41,170 nucleotides of DNA from positions 1 through 41,170 of the forward strand of contig CAZJFH010000047.1 of NCBI GenBank assembly GCA_964545205.1, given 5' to 3'. A program made the translations under genes and the position numbers. The notes under the pieces are model-generated. The model saw only the letters and a program-made list of their open reading frames with translations. It was not told where the DNA came from and ran no database searches. The stretch comes from CAZJFH01 sp964545205. Its GTDB lineage: Bacteria; Pseudomonadota; Alphaproteobacteria; Rhodospirillales; Magnetospirillaceae. Of the stretch, positions 1 to 6,914 are shown one piece after another. The first letter of the stretch is position 1; the number at the start of each line of letters is the position of its first letter.

Positions 1-1496
1 CCAACTGCGACAAGATCACCCCCGGCATGCTGATGGCGGCGATGCGCCTGAACATCCCGGCGGTGTTCGTCTCGGGCGGGCCGATGGAGGCCGGCAAGGC
101 CAAGCTGTCCTCGGGCAAGGAAGAGACCGTCGATCTGATCGACGCGATGATCAAGGCCGCCGACGAAAGCGTCTCCGACGCCGACGCCGCCGAATACGAG
201 CGCTCGTCCTGCCCGACCTGCGGCTCGTGCTCGGGCATGTTCACCGCCAATTCGATGAACTGCCTGACCGAGGCCCTCGGCCTGGCGCTGCCCGGCAACG
301 GCACGCTGCTCGCCACCCACGCCGACCGCCGCGAACTGTTTCTCGAGGCCGGCCGCCGCGTCGTCGACCTGTGCAAGCGCTACTACGAGCAGGAGGACGC
401 CTCGGTCCTGCCGCGCAACGTCGCCAGCTTCCAGGCGTTCGAGAACGCGATGATCCTCGACATCGCCATGGGCGGCTCGACCAACACCGTGCTGCACCTG
501 CTGGCCGCCGCCGCCGAGGGCGAGGTCGAGTTCACGATGGCCGACATCGACCGGCTCAGCCGCAAGGTGCCGCACCTGTGCAAGGTCAGCCCGTCGACGC
601 CCGACTTCCATATGGAGGACGTGCACCGCGCCGGCGGCATCATGGCGATCCTGGGCGAGCTCGACCGCCAGGGGCTGATCCGCCGCGACGTCTCGACGGT
701 TCACGCGAAGACCATGGGCGAAGCCCTTGAAAAGAACGACGTTCTGCGCAACAAGGACGAGGCGCTGCACACCTTCTTCCGCGCCGGACCCGGCGGCGTG
801 CGCACGACGCAGGCGTTCTCGCAGGACAAGCGCTATCCGACGCTCGATCTCGACCGCGCCAACGGCTGCATCCGCGACAAGGCCCACGCCTATTCGCAGG
901 ACGGCGGCCTGGCGGTGCTCTACGGCAACATCGCCGAGGAGGGCTGCATCGTGAAGACGGCCGGCGTCGACAAGGAGATCCTGAAGTTCTCCGGCCCGGT
1001 GGTGATCTGCGAGAGCCAGGAGGAGGCGGTGGCCAAGATCCTGGGCGGCGGCGTCAAGAAGGGCGACGTCGTGCTGGTGCGCTACGAAGGGCCGAAGGGC
1101 GGCCCGGGCATGCAGGAGATGCTCTATCCGACCAGCTACCTGAAGTCCAAGGGCCTGGGCAAGGACTGCGCCCTGATCACCGACGGCCGCTTCTCGGGCG
1201 GCACCTCGGGCCTGTCGATCGGCCACGCCTCGCCGGAAGCGGCCGAGGGCGGCGCCATCGGCCTGGTCGAGGAAGGCGACTTCATCGACATCGACATCCC
1301 CAACCGCACCATCAACGTCCGCGTCTCGCCCGAGGAACTGGCCAAGCGCCGCGCGGCGATGGATGCCAAGGGCGGCGACGCCTGGAAGCCGGCCAAGCGC
1401 AACCGGCAGGTCTCGGCGGCGCTGCGCGCCTATGCCGCCCTGACCACCTCGGCCTCGCGCGGCGCGGTGCGCGACGTCAGCCAGGTCGAGCGTTAG
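1..1496 (+). CDS. ilvD: Dihydroxy-acid dehydratase, 5'-truncated by the window edge
   Basis: This enzyme dehydrates 2,3-dihydroxy-isovalerate and 2,3-dihydroxy-3-methylvalerate to the 2-keto acids in valine, isoleucine and leucine synthesis. The reading frame is open from base 3 and begins NCDKITPGMLMAAMRLN, so the true start lies upstream; about 120 residues are missing compared with the roughly 610-residue E. coli-type enzyme. The Cys in NCDK and the Cys in the CPTCGSCSGMF segment (bases 210-243) are two of the three iron-sulfur ligands of the family. The substrate/magnesium motif GGSTNTVLHL (472-501) and the C-terminal GRFSGGTSGLSIGHASPEA (1186-1242) are intact. The ATG at base 27 is internal, not the start. 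A strong hairpin follows the stop directly. Identity is very secure; completeness upstream cannot be judged. Confidence 0.97.
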   Translation, partial: NCDKITPGMLMAAMRLNIPAVFVSGGPMEAGKAKLSSGKEETVDLIDAMIKAADESVSDADAAEYERSSCPTCGSCSGMFTANSMNCLTEALGLALPGNGTLLATHADRRELFLEAGRRVVDLCKRYYEQEDASVLPRNVASFQAFENAMILDIAMGGSTNTVLHLLAAAAEGEVEFTMADIDRLSRKVPHLCKVSPSTPDFHMEDVHRAGGIMAILGELDRQGLIRRDVSTVHAKTMGEALEKNDVLRNKDEALHTFFRAGPGGVRTTQAFSQDKRYPTLDLDRANGCIRDKAHAYSQDGGLAVLYGNIAEEGCIVKTAGVDKEILKFSGPVVICESQEEAVAKILGGGVKKGDVVLVRYEGPKGGPGMQEMLYPTSYLKSKGLGKDCALITDGRFSGGTSGLSIGHASPEAAEGGAIGLVEEGDFIDIDIPNRTINVRVSPEELAKRRAAMDAKGGDAWKPAKRNRQVSAALRAYAALTTSASRGAVRDVSQVER

Positions 1497-1546
1497 GGCC
1501 GAGGCACGGCCGGCGGCCCCGGACCTTCGTCGGGGCCGCCTCGGCC
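1497..1546 (+). terminator. Hairpin after ilvD, probable terminator
   Basis: A perfect 10-bp stem (GGCGGCCCCG 1512-1521 with CGGGGCCGCC 1531-1540) sits inside an outer 6-bp stem (GGCCGA 1497-1502 with TCGGCC 1541-1546). It begins one base after the ilvD stop. No T-run follows, so termination may be Rho-assisted or the hairpin may protect the 3' end. Confidence 0.55.
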
Positions 1547-1629
1547 ATTGGTCGCAATTCAAGACGATTTCCACCGAATCGGCCGGCCGCTATGGCATGA
1601 TGGGGCAGAACGGAATCGGGAGGCAGGCG

Positions 1630-1761
1630 ATGAGCACGCTCCTGGAAGCTCTGCTCTTCTTCCTTGGCGCGCCGGTGGCGCTGGGACTGACATGGTGGCT
1701 GCTGGTCGGCCGCCGGCAAGGCCTGAGCGCGGGCCTGCGCGACGATCTGGTCCACCGCTAG
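1630..1761 (+). CDS. Small single-pass membrane protein, 43 residues
   Basis: An ATG at 1630 is preceded by the ribosome-binding sequence GGGAGGCAGGCG and opens a 43-residue frame ending in TAG. Residues 4-27 form one hydrophobic segment (LLEALLFFLGAPVALGLTWW), followed by a basic stretch (GRRQG) that predicts the C-terminus in the cytoplasm. I do not recognise a family. It stands alone between the ilvD hairpin and the next plus-strand gene, which starts 170 bases later. The good Shine-Dalgarno and typical membrane-anchor composition favour a real gene, but no homologue evidence is available here. Confidence 0.5.
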   Translation: MSTLLEALLFFLGAPVALGLTWWLLVGRRQGLSAGLRDDLVHR

Positions 1762-1931
1762 GACGACCCGACCAGACGGGCCGGACGCCGCGGCGGGTCG
1801 AAACGCGCCGCGAACCTTCGGCCGCGCGCGCGGTTCACAGTGGCATGAGAGCCAATCCAGCACTTCAGCGATCTTTCCCCGTGGGCGGCGCAGCGTGTAG
1901 GCTGTCGCCAAAACCAGACGGGGAGGAAGCC

Positions 1932-2402
1932 ATGATGACGCCCGAAGCCTTTCGCGAAATGATGCTGCCGGTGACCCGCGCCATCGCCGGCCGGCCGGTG
2001 GACCGCGGCCTGGCCGACCATCTGAACGCCGTGCTGCCCGGCGACGGCGAGCAGGTGAGGGCGATCGAGGCGGCCTGCCACGACGCCATCGCCGCCGGCT
2101 GGATGTGCAGCCAGGGCGGCGAGGGCAGGCGCTTCGGCCGCGTGGTCGAGGCCGACGACGCGACCAGCCGACTGAGCGTCGACGTCGTCGACCTCACCGA
2201 CGTGGTCGGCCCGCACCACCGCCACCCCAACGGCGAAATCTGCCTGGTAATGCCGGTGACGCCCGCGGCCAAGTTCGACAAGCGCGGCCGCGGCTGGTGC
2301 GTCTATCCGCCCGGGTCCGCCCACCGCCCGACCGTCACCGAAGGCCGCGCCCTGGTGCTCTACCTGCTGCCGGAGGGCGCGATCGAGTTCACCGGGCAGT
2401 AG
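1932..2402 (+). CDS. DUF4863-like cupin-type protein (PnbB hydroxylaminobenzoate lyase-like)
   Basis: A 156-residue protein starts at ATG 1932 behind GGGGAGGAAGCC (a second ATG follows directly at 1935). The second half carries a histidine-rich turn, GPHHRHPNGEICLVMPV (about residues 94-110), then a GWCVYPPGSAHRPTV segment and a final strand RALVLYLLPEGAIEF. This layout matches the small DUF4863 family, in which the 4-hydroxylaminobenzoate lyase PnbB was placed; the histidines and Glu would form a cupin-type metal site. The assignment rests on motif memory, not a search, so substrate and activity are open. The gene ends two bases before the UdgX gene, so the two are probably co-transcribed. 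Confidence 0.7.
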   Translation: MMTPEAFREMMLPVTRAIAGRPVDRGLADHLNAVLPGDGEQVRAIEAACHDAIAAGWMCSQGGEGRRFGRVVEADDATSRLSVDVVDLTDVVGPHHRHPNGEICLVMPVTPAAKFDKRGRGWCVYPPGSAHRPTVTEGRALVLYLLPEGAIEFTGQ

Positions 2403-2404
2403 CC

Positions 2405-3031
2405 GTGGCCGGCGAGGACGACGCCAGCCGCTTCCTGCCGGCGCAGCGCGACCTCGACCACCTCGCACGGGCGGCGAGCGGCTGCACCGCCTGTCCTCTG
2501 CACGAGAACGCGACCCAGACGGTGTTCGGCCAGGGACCGCAGACCGCGGTGGCGATGCTGGTCGGCGAACAGCCCGGCGACGCCGAGGACCTCGCCGGAC
2601 GGCCCTTCGTCGGGCCGGCCGGCAAGCTGCTCGACCGGGCGCTGGCCGCCGCCGGCATCGCCCGCGAAGCCGTCTACGTCACCAATGCGGTCAAGCACTT
2701 CAAGTGGCAGCCGCGCGGCAAGCGGCGCATCCACGGCAAGCCCAACGCCCGCGAGATCCGCGCCTGCCACCCGTGGCTGGAGGCGGAAATCGCCGCCGTG
2801 CGGCCGAAGGTGATCGTGTGCCTGGGCGCCACCGCCGCCCAGGCGCTGCTCGGCGGCAAGGTCAAGATCACCGAGCAGCGGGGCGGCTTCGTGCAATCGG
2901 CGCTGGCGCCCTACGTCACCGCCACGGTGCATCCGTCGGCGCTGCTGCGCATCCCCGACCGCGACAAACGCCACGCGGCGTTCGAGGCTTTCGTCGGCGA
3001 TCTCGAAAAGGTTTCAGAATTGTTGCAGTAA
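2405..3031 (+). CDS. udgX: UdgX-type uracil-DNA glycosylase (forms covalent uracil-DNA adduct)
   Basis: This is a 208-residue iron-sulfur uracil-DNA glycosylase. Motif A reads GEQPGDAEDLAGRPFVGPAG (bases 2566-2625), and the insertion loop GKRRIHGKP (about residues 104-112) carries the His which, in Mycobacterium smegmatis UdgX, attacks the abasic sugar and leaves the protein cross-linked to DNA. Four cysteines fit a 4Fe-4S cluster: CTAC near the N-terminus, then CHPWL and IVCLG spaced 18 apart. The late ATVHPSALLR segment is the usual HPS motif. The GTG start at 2405 is two bases after the upstream stop; no nearer start fits. The QPG and KRRIH features separate it from ordinary family-4 enzymes. 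A second, family-5 glycosylase lies at 10858-11529. Confidence 0.93.
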   Translation: MAGEDDASRFLPAQRDLDHLARAASGCTACPLHENATQTVFGQGPQTAVAMLVGEQPGDAEDLAGRPFVGPAGKLLDRALAAAGIAREAVYVTNAVKHFKWQPRGKRRIHGKPNAREIRACHPWLEAEIAAVRPKVIVCLGATAAQALLGGKVKITEQRGGFVQSALAPYVTATVHPSALLRIPDRDKRHAAFEAFVGDLEKVSELLQ

Positions 3032-3052
3032 TCGGGGCGGCGTGTCGGCGAA

Positions 3053-3084
3053 GACAAAAAGAAAGGGCCGCGAAAACGCGGCCC
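3053..3084 (-). terminator. Rho-independent terminator on the minus strand
   Basis: GGGCCGCG (3065-3072), loop AAAA and CGCGGCCC (3077-3084) form a perfect 8-bp stem. Read on the minus strand it is followed by TTTCTTTTT (3064-3056), the classic U-tract. It would stop transcripts from the minus-strand gene at 3222-3578, about 140 bases downstream of its stop codon. On the plus strand no T-run follows. Confidence 0.75.
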
Positions 3085-3221
3085 AAGTTCAGGGAGGAAA
3101 CGCCGGAGAGGGTTAGGTTTAACGCTCGCCGGCGGAACGGCTGGTGTTGCGAGGACAAAAACACCGCAAATCCGCCCGGCGTTCAAGCTTGAACTTAAGC
3201 ATGCGCTGATATGTCGCAGCG

Positions 3222-3578
3222 TCAGTGCAGCGTGCCGCGATTGGCGCTGGCCCATATGGCGTCGAATTCTTGCGGGTGGCTGGCGAACCAGTCCTCGGAG
3301 GCGTCGCGGTGGGCGACCTCGGCCGAGACGGCGTAAACGACGGCCTGATCGGCGTCGGCGACCCGCGGCGCTTCCAGGCGCTCGATCATCGCCGCCACCA
3401 TGTGCGAGAAGTCGACCTCGGGCTCGATCGCGGGAAACTTCTCGGCGTTCAGGGTCAGCTTCTCGTAAGTCGAGGCCAGGAACACCCGCATCGTCTGCCA
3501 GTCCGAAAACCGCGCATACGCCACCAGTCGGTCGACGATCTGCTGATAGGGCGGAATCAGCGACTGATAGATCTGCAT
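3222..3578 (-). CDS. Uncharacterised 118-residue protein
   Basis: The start ATG (3578) is preceded on the minus strand by GGAGATCCTTCG, a good ribosome-binding site. The protein has no signal peptide or membrane segment. It looks mainly helical and acidic, starting MQIYQSLIPPYQQIVDRL and ending in a segment rich in Trp and acidic residues (DASEDWFASHPQEFDAIW). I do not recognise the family. It is alone on its strand, between UdgX and a CBS-domain gene, with its own strong terminator about 140 bases downstream, so it is probably a one-gene transcript. The long 3' untranslated stretch (3085-3221) holds no convincing gene. Confidence 0.75.
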   Translation of the reverse strand: MQIYQSLIPPYQQIVDRLVAYARFSDWQTMRVFLASTYEKLTLNAEKFPAIEPEVDFSHMVAAMIERLEAPRVADADQAVVYAVSAEVAHRDASEDWFASHPQEFDAIWASANRGTLH

Positions 3579-3836
3579 CGAAGGATCTCCTGCTCTTTGC
3601 TGCCACGTTGGGCCGGCGCCGCCGTCGTTCAAGGCAACCGAAGGCTTTAGCACCGGCGCGGGTGGGGCGGCGCGGGCGGCCGCAGCCCGTCCCGGCGAGT
3701 GGGGGCGCCTACTCGGAAGGCCGAGACCCGATCGAATCGTTGCGCGAAGGGGGCTGTTTTTGGCAACATCATTACTTGCTAATGAAGGCGCCGGAGAGCG
3801 CCGGCCCATCTCAACGACGACCGAGGGAGAGACGTC

Positions 3837-4274
3837 ATGTACTGCAAGACCATTCTGGGCCAGCGAGGCGGCCGCATTTTCACGATCGCCCCCGGCGCGA
3901 CCCTGGCCGAGGCCGCGCGGCTGATGAGCGAACATCGGATCGGCGCGCTGCTGGTGCTCCAGGGCGACGGTCATCTGATCGGAATCCTGTCCGAGCGCGA
4001 CCTGACCCGCGCGCTGTCGCGGCACCGCGAGGCCGCGGCCACGCTGCGCGTCTCCGACTTCATGACCGCCGACGTGGCGACCTGCAGCCTCGACGATCAT
4101 CTCGACGACGTGATGGAGCTGATGAACCGCCGCCACGTCCGTCACCTGCCGGTCGTCGAGGACGGCCGCCCGGTGGGCATGGTGTCGATCCGCGACGTCG
4201 TCGAGAGGCTGCTCGAGGAGACGGCGACCGAACGCGACATGATCCGCGAATACGTCGCCGCCGCCGCCTGCTGA
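3837..4274 (+). CDS. Protein with a tandem pair of CBS domains
   Basis: A 145-residue protein made almost entirely of two CBS motifs, about residues 10-63 (TIAPGATLAEAARLMSEH then GILSERDLTRAL) and 74-128 (DFMTADVATCSLDDHLDDV then GMVSIRDVVERLL). Such stand-alone Bateman modules bind adenosine nucleotides and act as energy or redox sensors, usually by contacting a partner enzyme. The matching SERD and SIRD turns after each domain are the nucleotide-ribose contacts seen in the family. The ATG at 3837 follows GAGGGAGAGACGTC. The gene abuts the convergent pncC gene with no gap, and no partner is encoded next to it, so its target is unknown. Confidence 0.9.
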   Translation: MYCKTILGQRGGRIFTIAPGATLAEAARLMSEHRIGALLVLQGDGHLIGILSERDLTRALSRHREAAATLRVSDFMTADVATCSLDDHLDDVMELMNRRHVRHLPVVEDGRPVGMVSIRDVVERLLEETATERDMIREYVAAAAC

Positions 4275-4775
4275 TCAGGACCGCTGCGCGGCGGCGAGCA
4301 GCAGTTCCAGCGCGATCGCCGCCGCCGCCCGGCGGACCCCGTCGCGATCGCCGGGCAGGATTTCGCGGCGGTGGACGACCTCGCCGCCGCGGCGCGCGGC
4401 GGCGAAATGCACCAGCCCGACCGGTTTTGCGGGAGACCCGCCGGTCGGGCCGGCGATGCCGGTGACCGCCACCGACAGGCCGACCGGCGCCCGCGCCAGG
4501 GCGCCCAGCGCCATCGCCCGCGCCACCGGCTCGCTGACCGCGCCATGCGCCGCGAGCACGTCATCGGGAACGCCCAGCAGGTCCATCTTCGCCTGGTTGG
4601 AATAGGTCACGAATCCGCGCTCGACCACCGCCGAACTGCCGGATACCGCCGTCAGCGCGGCGGAGACCAGCCCGCCGGTGCAGGACTCGGCCGTCGCCAG
4701 CATCAGCCCGCGCGCGCCGCAGGCGGCGACCACCGCCGCGGCGCGTTCGACCAGATCGGCGGGAAGCGCGGTCAC
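4275..4775 (-). CDS. pncC: Nicotinamide-nucleotide amidase (CinA C-terminal domain family)
   Basis: PncC hydrolyses nicotinamide mononucleotide to nicotinic acid mononucleotide, recycling the NMN that DNA ligase releases. The 166-residue protein is a stand-alone CinA C-terminal domain: TAESCTGGLVSAALTAVSG carries the catalytic Ser, YSNQAKMDLLGV follows, and VTGIAGPTGGSPAKPVGLVHF is the second signature. The GTG start at 4775 overlaps the pgpA stop by four bases (GTGA), indicating translational coupling. The same pgpA-cinA order is widespread in alphaproteobacteria. Length and motifs are standard. Confidence 0.93.
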   Translation of the reverse strand: MTALPADLVERAAAVVAACGARGLMLATAESCTGGLVSAALTAVSGSSAVVERGFVTYSNQAKMDLLGVPDDVLAAHGAVSEPVARAMALGALARAPVGLSVAVTGIAGPTGGSPAKPVGLVHFAAARRGGEVVHRREILPGDRDGVRRAAAAIALELLLAAAQRS

Positions 4776-5293
4776 AGCGCCGCCACCGCGGCCATGATCA
4801 CCAGGCCGTAGACCGCGGCGAGCACGTCGTCGAGCATGACGCCGACGCCGCCCTTGACGTAACGGTCGGCCCAGCGCACCGGCCACGGCTTCCAGATGTC
4901 GAAAACCCGGAACACCACGAAGCCGAGGATGTAGAGGCCGAGGTCGAGCGGCACCGCCAGCAGCACCAGCCACTGGCCGGCGACCTCGTCGATGACGATG
5001 GCGCCGGGATCGTCGATGCCGGCGTGCCGGCTGTAGATTCCGGCCGCCCAGCAGCCGAGCAGGAACACCAGCGCCGCCGAAACCGCCAGCGCCGGCCATC
5101 CGCCCAGGCTGACGATGATCCAGGCGAAGGGCAGGGCGGCGAGCGAGCCCCAGGTGCCGGGCAGCTTCGGCAGCAGGCCGGCGCCGAACCAGGTCGCGGC
5201 CAGGGCCGCCGGATGCCAGCCCGAGATCATCGGCAAGGTGTCGCCGGCGGCGGATTCGCGCATCATCTCCTCGCGGACGGCTCGTCTCTTCAT
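4772..5293 (-). CDS. pgpA: Phosphatidylglycerophosphatase A
   Basis: PgpA removes the phosphate from phosphatidylglycerol phosphate, the last step to phosphatidylglycerol, at the inner membrane. The 173-residue protein shows the family motifs FGAGLLPKLPGTWGSL near the start and IVIDEVAGQWLVLL in the middle, with several hydrophobic helices. The start is taken as ATG 5293 because it overlaps the upstream hydrolase stop as ATGA; two later ATGs (5266 and 5263) follow a GAGGAG sequence, so a start nine or ten residues in is possible. It is coupled to pncC by a four-base overlap. Confidence 0.92.
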   Translation of the reverse strand: MKRRAVREEMMRESAAGDTLPMISGWHPAALAATWFGAGLLPKLPGTWGSLAALPFAWIIVSLGGWPALAVSAALVFLLGCWAAGIYSRHAGIDDPGAIVIDEVAGQWLVLLAVPLDLGLYILGFVVFRVFDIWKPWPVRWADRYVKGGVGVMLDDVLAAVYGLVIMAAVAAL

Positions 5294-6216
5294 GCCGGCA
5301 TCGGCGCGGAACGCCGCTCCGCCCCGCCCGGCACTTGGCATGTGGTCGCGGCCTCGGCGGCGTCCACCCTCGCCAGAAGGTCGTCGATCGCCGGCAGCAC
5401 CTCGTGCTCGTCGAGGGCCGGCGCGTGGCCGCAGCCCGGGACCACGATCCTGGTCATGTGCGGCATCGCCGCCGCCATCCGCTCGAAACCGGCCTCGGTG
5501 AGCACGTCGGAAACGCCGCCGCGCACCGCCAGCACCGGCACCCGCTTCAGGCCGAGGAACAGCGGCCACAGCGCCGGCATGTCGCCGTCGGCCATACGCC
5601 GCACGTTCTCGACCAGGCGGACGTCCCAGTCGAAGTGCAGCAGCCCGTCGGCGCCCTCGCGATAGGTGTTGCGCGCCAGCTTCAGCCAGCCGTCGTGCGT
5701 CTTGAAGGACAGCGTCGGGAACATCTCGCGCAGATGCGCCGTCGCGGCGGCGAGGTCCGGCTGCGGCCGGTCCTGGCCGATGTAGTCGATGATGCGCCCG
5801 AGGCCGTCGCGGGCGACGTCGGGGCCGATGTCGTTGATCACCGCGCCGGCCACCGCCGCCGGCAGCAGCACCGACAGCGCCATCGCCAGGATGCCGCCCA
5901 GCGAGGTGCCGACGACGACGCAGCGGTGGACGCCGGCGGCGGCCAGCAGGTGGCGGACGTCCTGGAGGTAGACCCTCGGGTCGTAGTTGCGCGGGTCGGG
6001 GTCGTAGTGCGAGCGGCCGCGGCCGCGGTAGTCGGGGCAGATCACGCGCCGCTCGGGCGCCAGGCGGCTGGCGAGGTCGTGGAAGTCCTTGCTGTTGCGG
6101 GTCAGCCCGGTCAGGCACAGCACCGGCACCCGCGGCGACAGCGCGTCGCCATAGTCGCGCCAGTACAGGCGCAATCCGTCCTGCGCGGTCAGGAAGCGTT
6201 CCGCGAAGCCGTTCAC
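5290..6216 (-). CDS. Alpha/beta-fold hydrolase
   Basis: A 308-residue single-domain hydrolase. The nucleophile elbow is GTSLGG with Ser105; the oxyanion strand reads LCLTGLTRNSKDFHDLA; the DYRGRGRS turn is typical of the epoxide-hydrolase/esterase branch; His264 lies in GCGHAPALDE; the acid is probably the Asp in GGVSDVLTEAGF. The fold is clear but the substrate is not: it could be an esterase, lactonase or C-C hydrolase. The GTG at 6216 overlaps the HAD gene stop (GTGA), and its own stop overlaps the pgpA start (ATGA), so it is translated in series with both. No signal peptide is seen, so it is cytoplasmic. Confidence 0.85.
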   Translation of the reverse strand: MNGFAERFLTAQDGLRLYWRDYGDALSPRVPVLCLTGLTRNSKDFHDLASRLAPERRVICPDYRGRGRSHYDPDPRNYDPRVYLQDVRHLLAAAGVHRCVVVGTSLGGILAMALSVLLPAAVAGAVINDIGPDVARDGLGRIIDYIGQDRPQPDLAAATAHLREMFPTLSFKTHDGWLKLARNTYREGADGLLHFDWDVRLVENVRRMADGDMPALWPLFLGLKRVPVLAVRGGVSDVLTEAGFERMAAAMPHMTRIVVPGCGHAPALDEHEVLPAIDDLLARVDAAEAATTCQVPGGAERRSAPMPA

Positions 6217-6905
6217 GACCCGAGCAGCCCCGGCAGGGCGCTGAGATCGGCGATCACGGCTTCGGCGGCGGCGGGCAGCCGCTCGGGGGGCGCCGCGGCG
6301 CGGTTGACCCAGACGACCCGGAACCCGAACGCCGCCGCGCCGGCGACGTCCCAGGGATTCGAGCTCATGAAGGCGATCGCGGACGGCTCGCCGCCGAAAC
6401 GGTCGAGCGCCAGGCGGTAGACCGCCGGCGCCGGCTTGAACACCCCGGCCGATTCCACCGACAGCACCGCGTCGAACTGGCGGCCGAGTTCGGTGGCGTG
6501 GCAGGCGGCGGCCAGCATCTGCGGCGAGCCGTTCGACAGGATCGCCAGCTTGCGGCCGCTCTCGCGCAGGGTCCGCAGCACGCTCGGCACCTCGGGGAAC
6601 GGTTTCGGCGTCAGGAAGTCCTCCATCAGCCGCGAGCGCAGCACCGGGTCGTCGACGCCGTGGGCCGCCATGGCGTAGTCCAGGCTTTCGCCGGTGACCT
6701 GCCAGAAATCGGCGTGGCGCTTCATCAGGCTGCGCAGCCAGGAGTATTCGAGCTGCTTGCGCCGCCACAGCGCCACCAGCTCGCCCGCCGTCTTCGCCCC
6801 CAGCGCCGTCTCGGCCTTGCGCGCCGAGGCGGCGATGTCGAACAGGGTTCCGTAGGCGTCGAAGACGCAGGTCGTGATGCCGTCGAGATGCTGTGCGCCG
6901 GTCAT
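6213..6905 (-). CDS. HAD-superfamily hydrolase, type II (S)-2-haloacid dehalogenase-like
   Basis: A 230-residue HAD protein with nucleophile Asp16 in CVFDAYGTLFD, motif II in AILSNGSPQML, the Lys of motif III in GVFKPAPAVYRLAL, and motif IV as FMSSNPWDVAGAAAFGF. The DAYGTLFD start and the SSNPWD acidic motif are those of L-2-haloacid dehalogenases rather than general phosphatases. Real dehalogenation cannot be shown from sequence; many relatives act on other small organic acids. ATG 6905 follows GGGAGGAGGC, a strong ribosome-binding site. It lies nine bases after slt and overlaps the next gene by four bases. Confidence 0.85.
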   Translation of the reverse strand: MTGAQHLDGITTCVFDAYGTLFDIAASARKAETALGAKTAGELVALWRRKQLEYSWLRSLMKRHADFWQVTGESLDYAMAAHGVDDPVLRSRLMEDFLTPKPFPEVPSVLRTLRESGRKLAILSNGSPQMLAAACHATELGRQFDAVLSVESAGVFKPAPAVYRLALDRFGGEPSAIAFMSSNPWDVAGAAAFGFRVVWVNRAAAPPERLPAAAEAVIADLSALPGLLGS

Positions 6906-6914
6906 GCCTCCTCC

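Noticed and set aside
2916..3164. 82-residue minus-strand frame across the terminator
   Set aside because: It overlaps the end of udgX and spans the Rho-independent terminator; no ribosome site or family.
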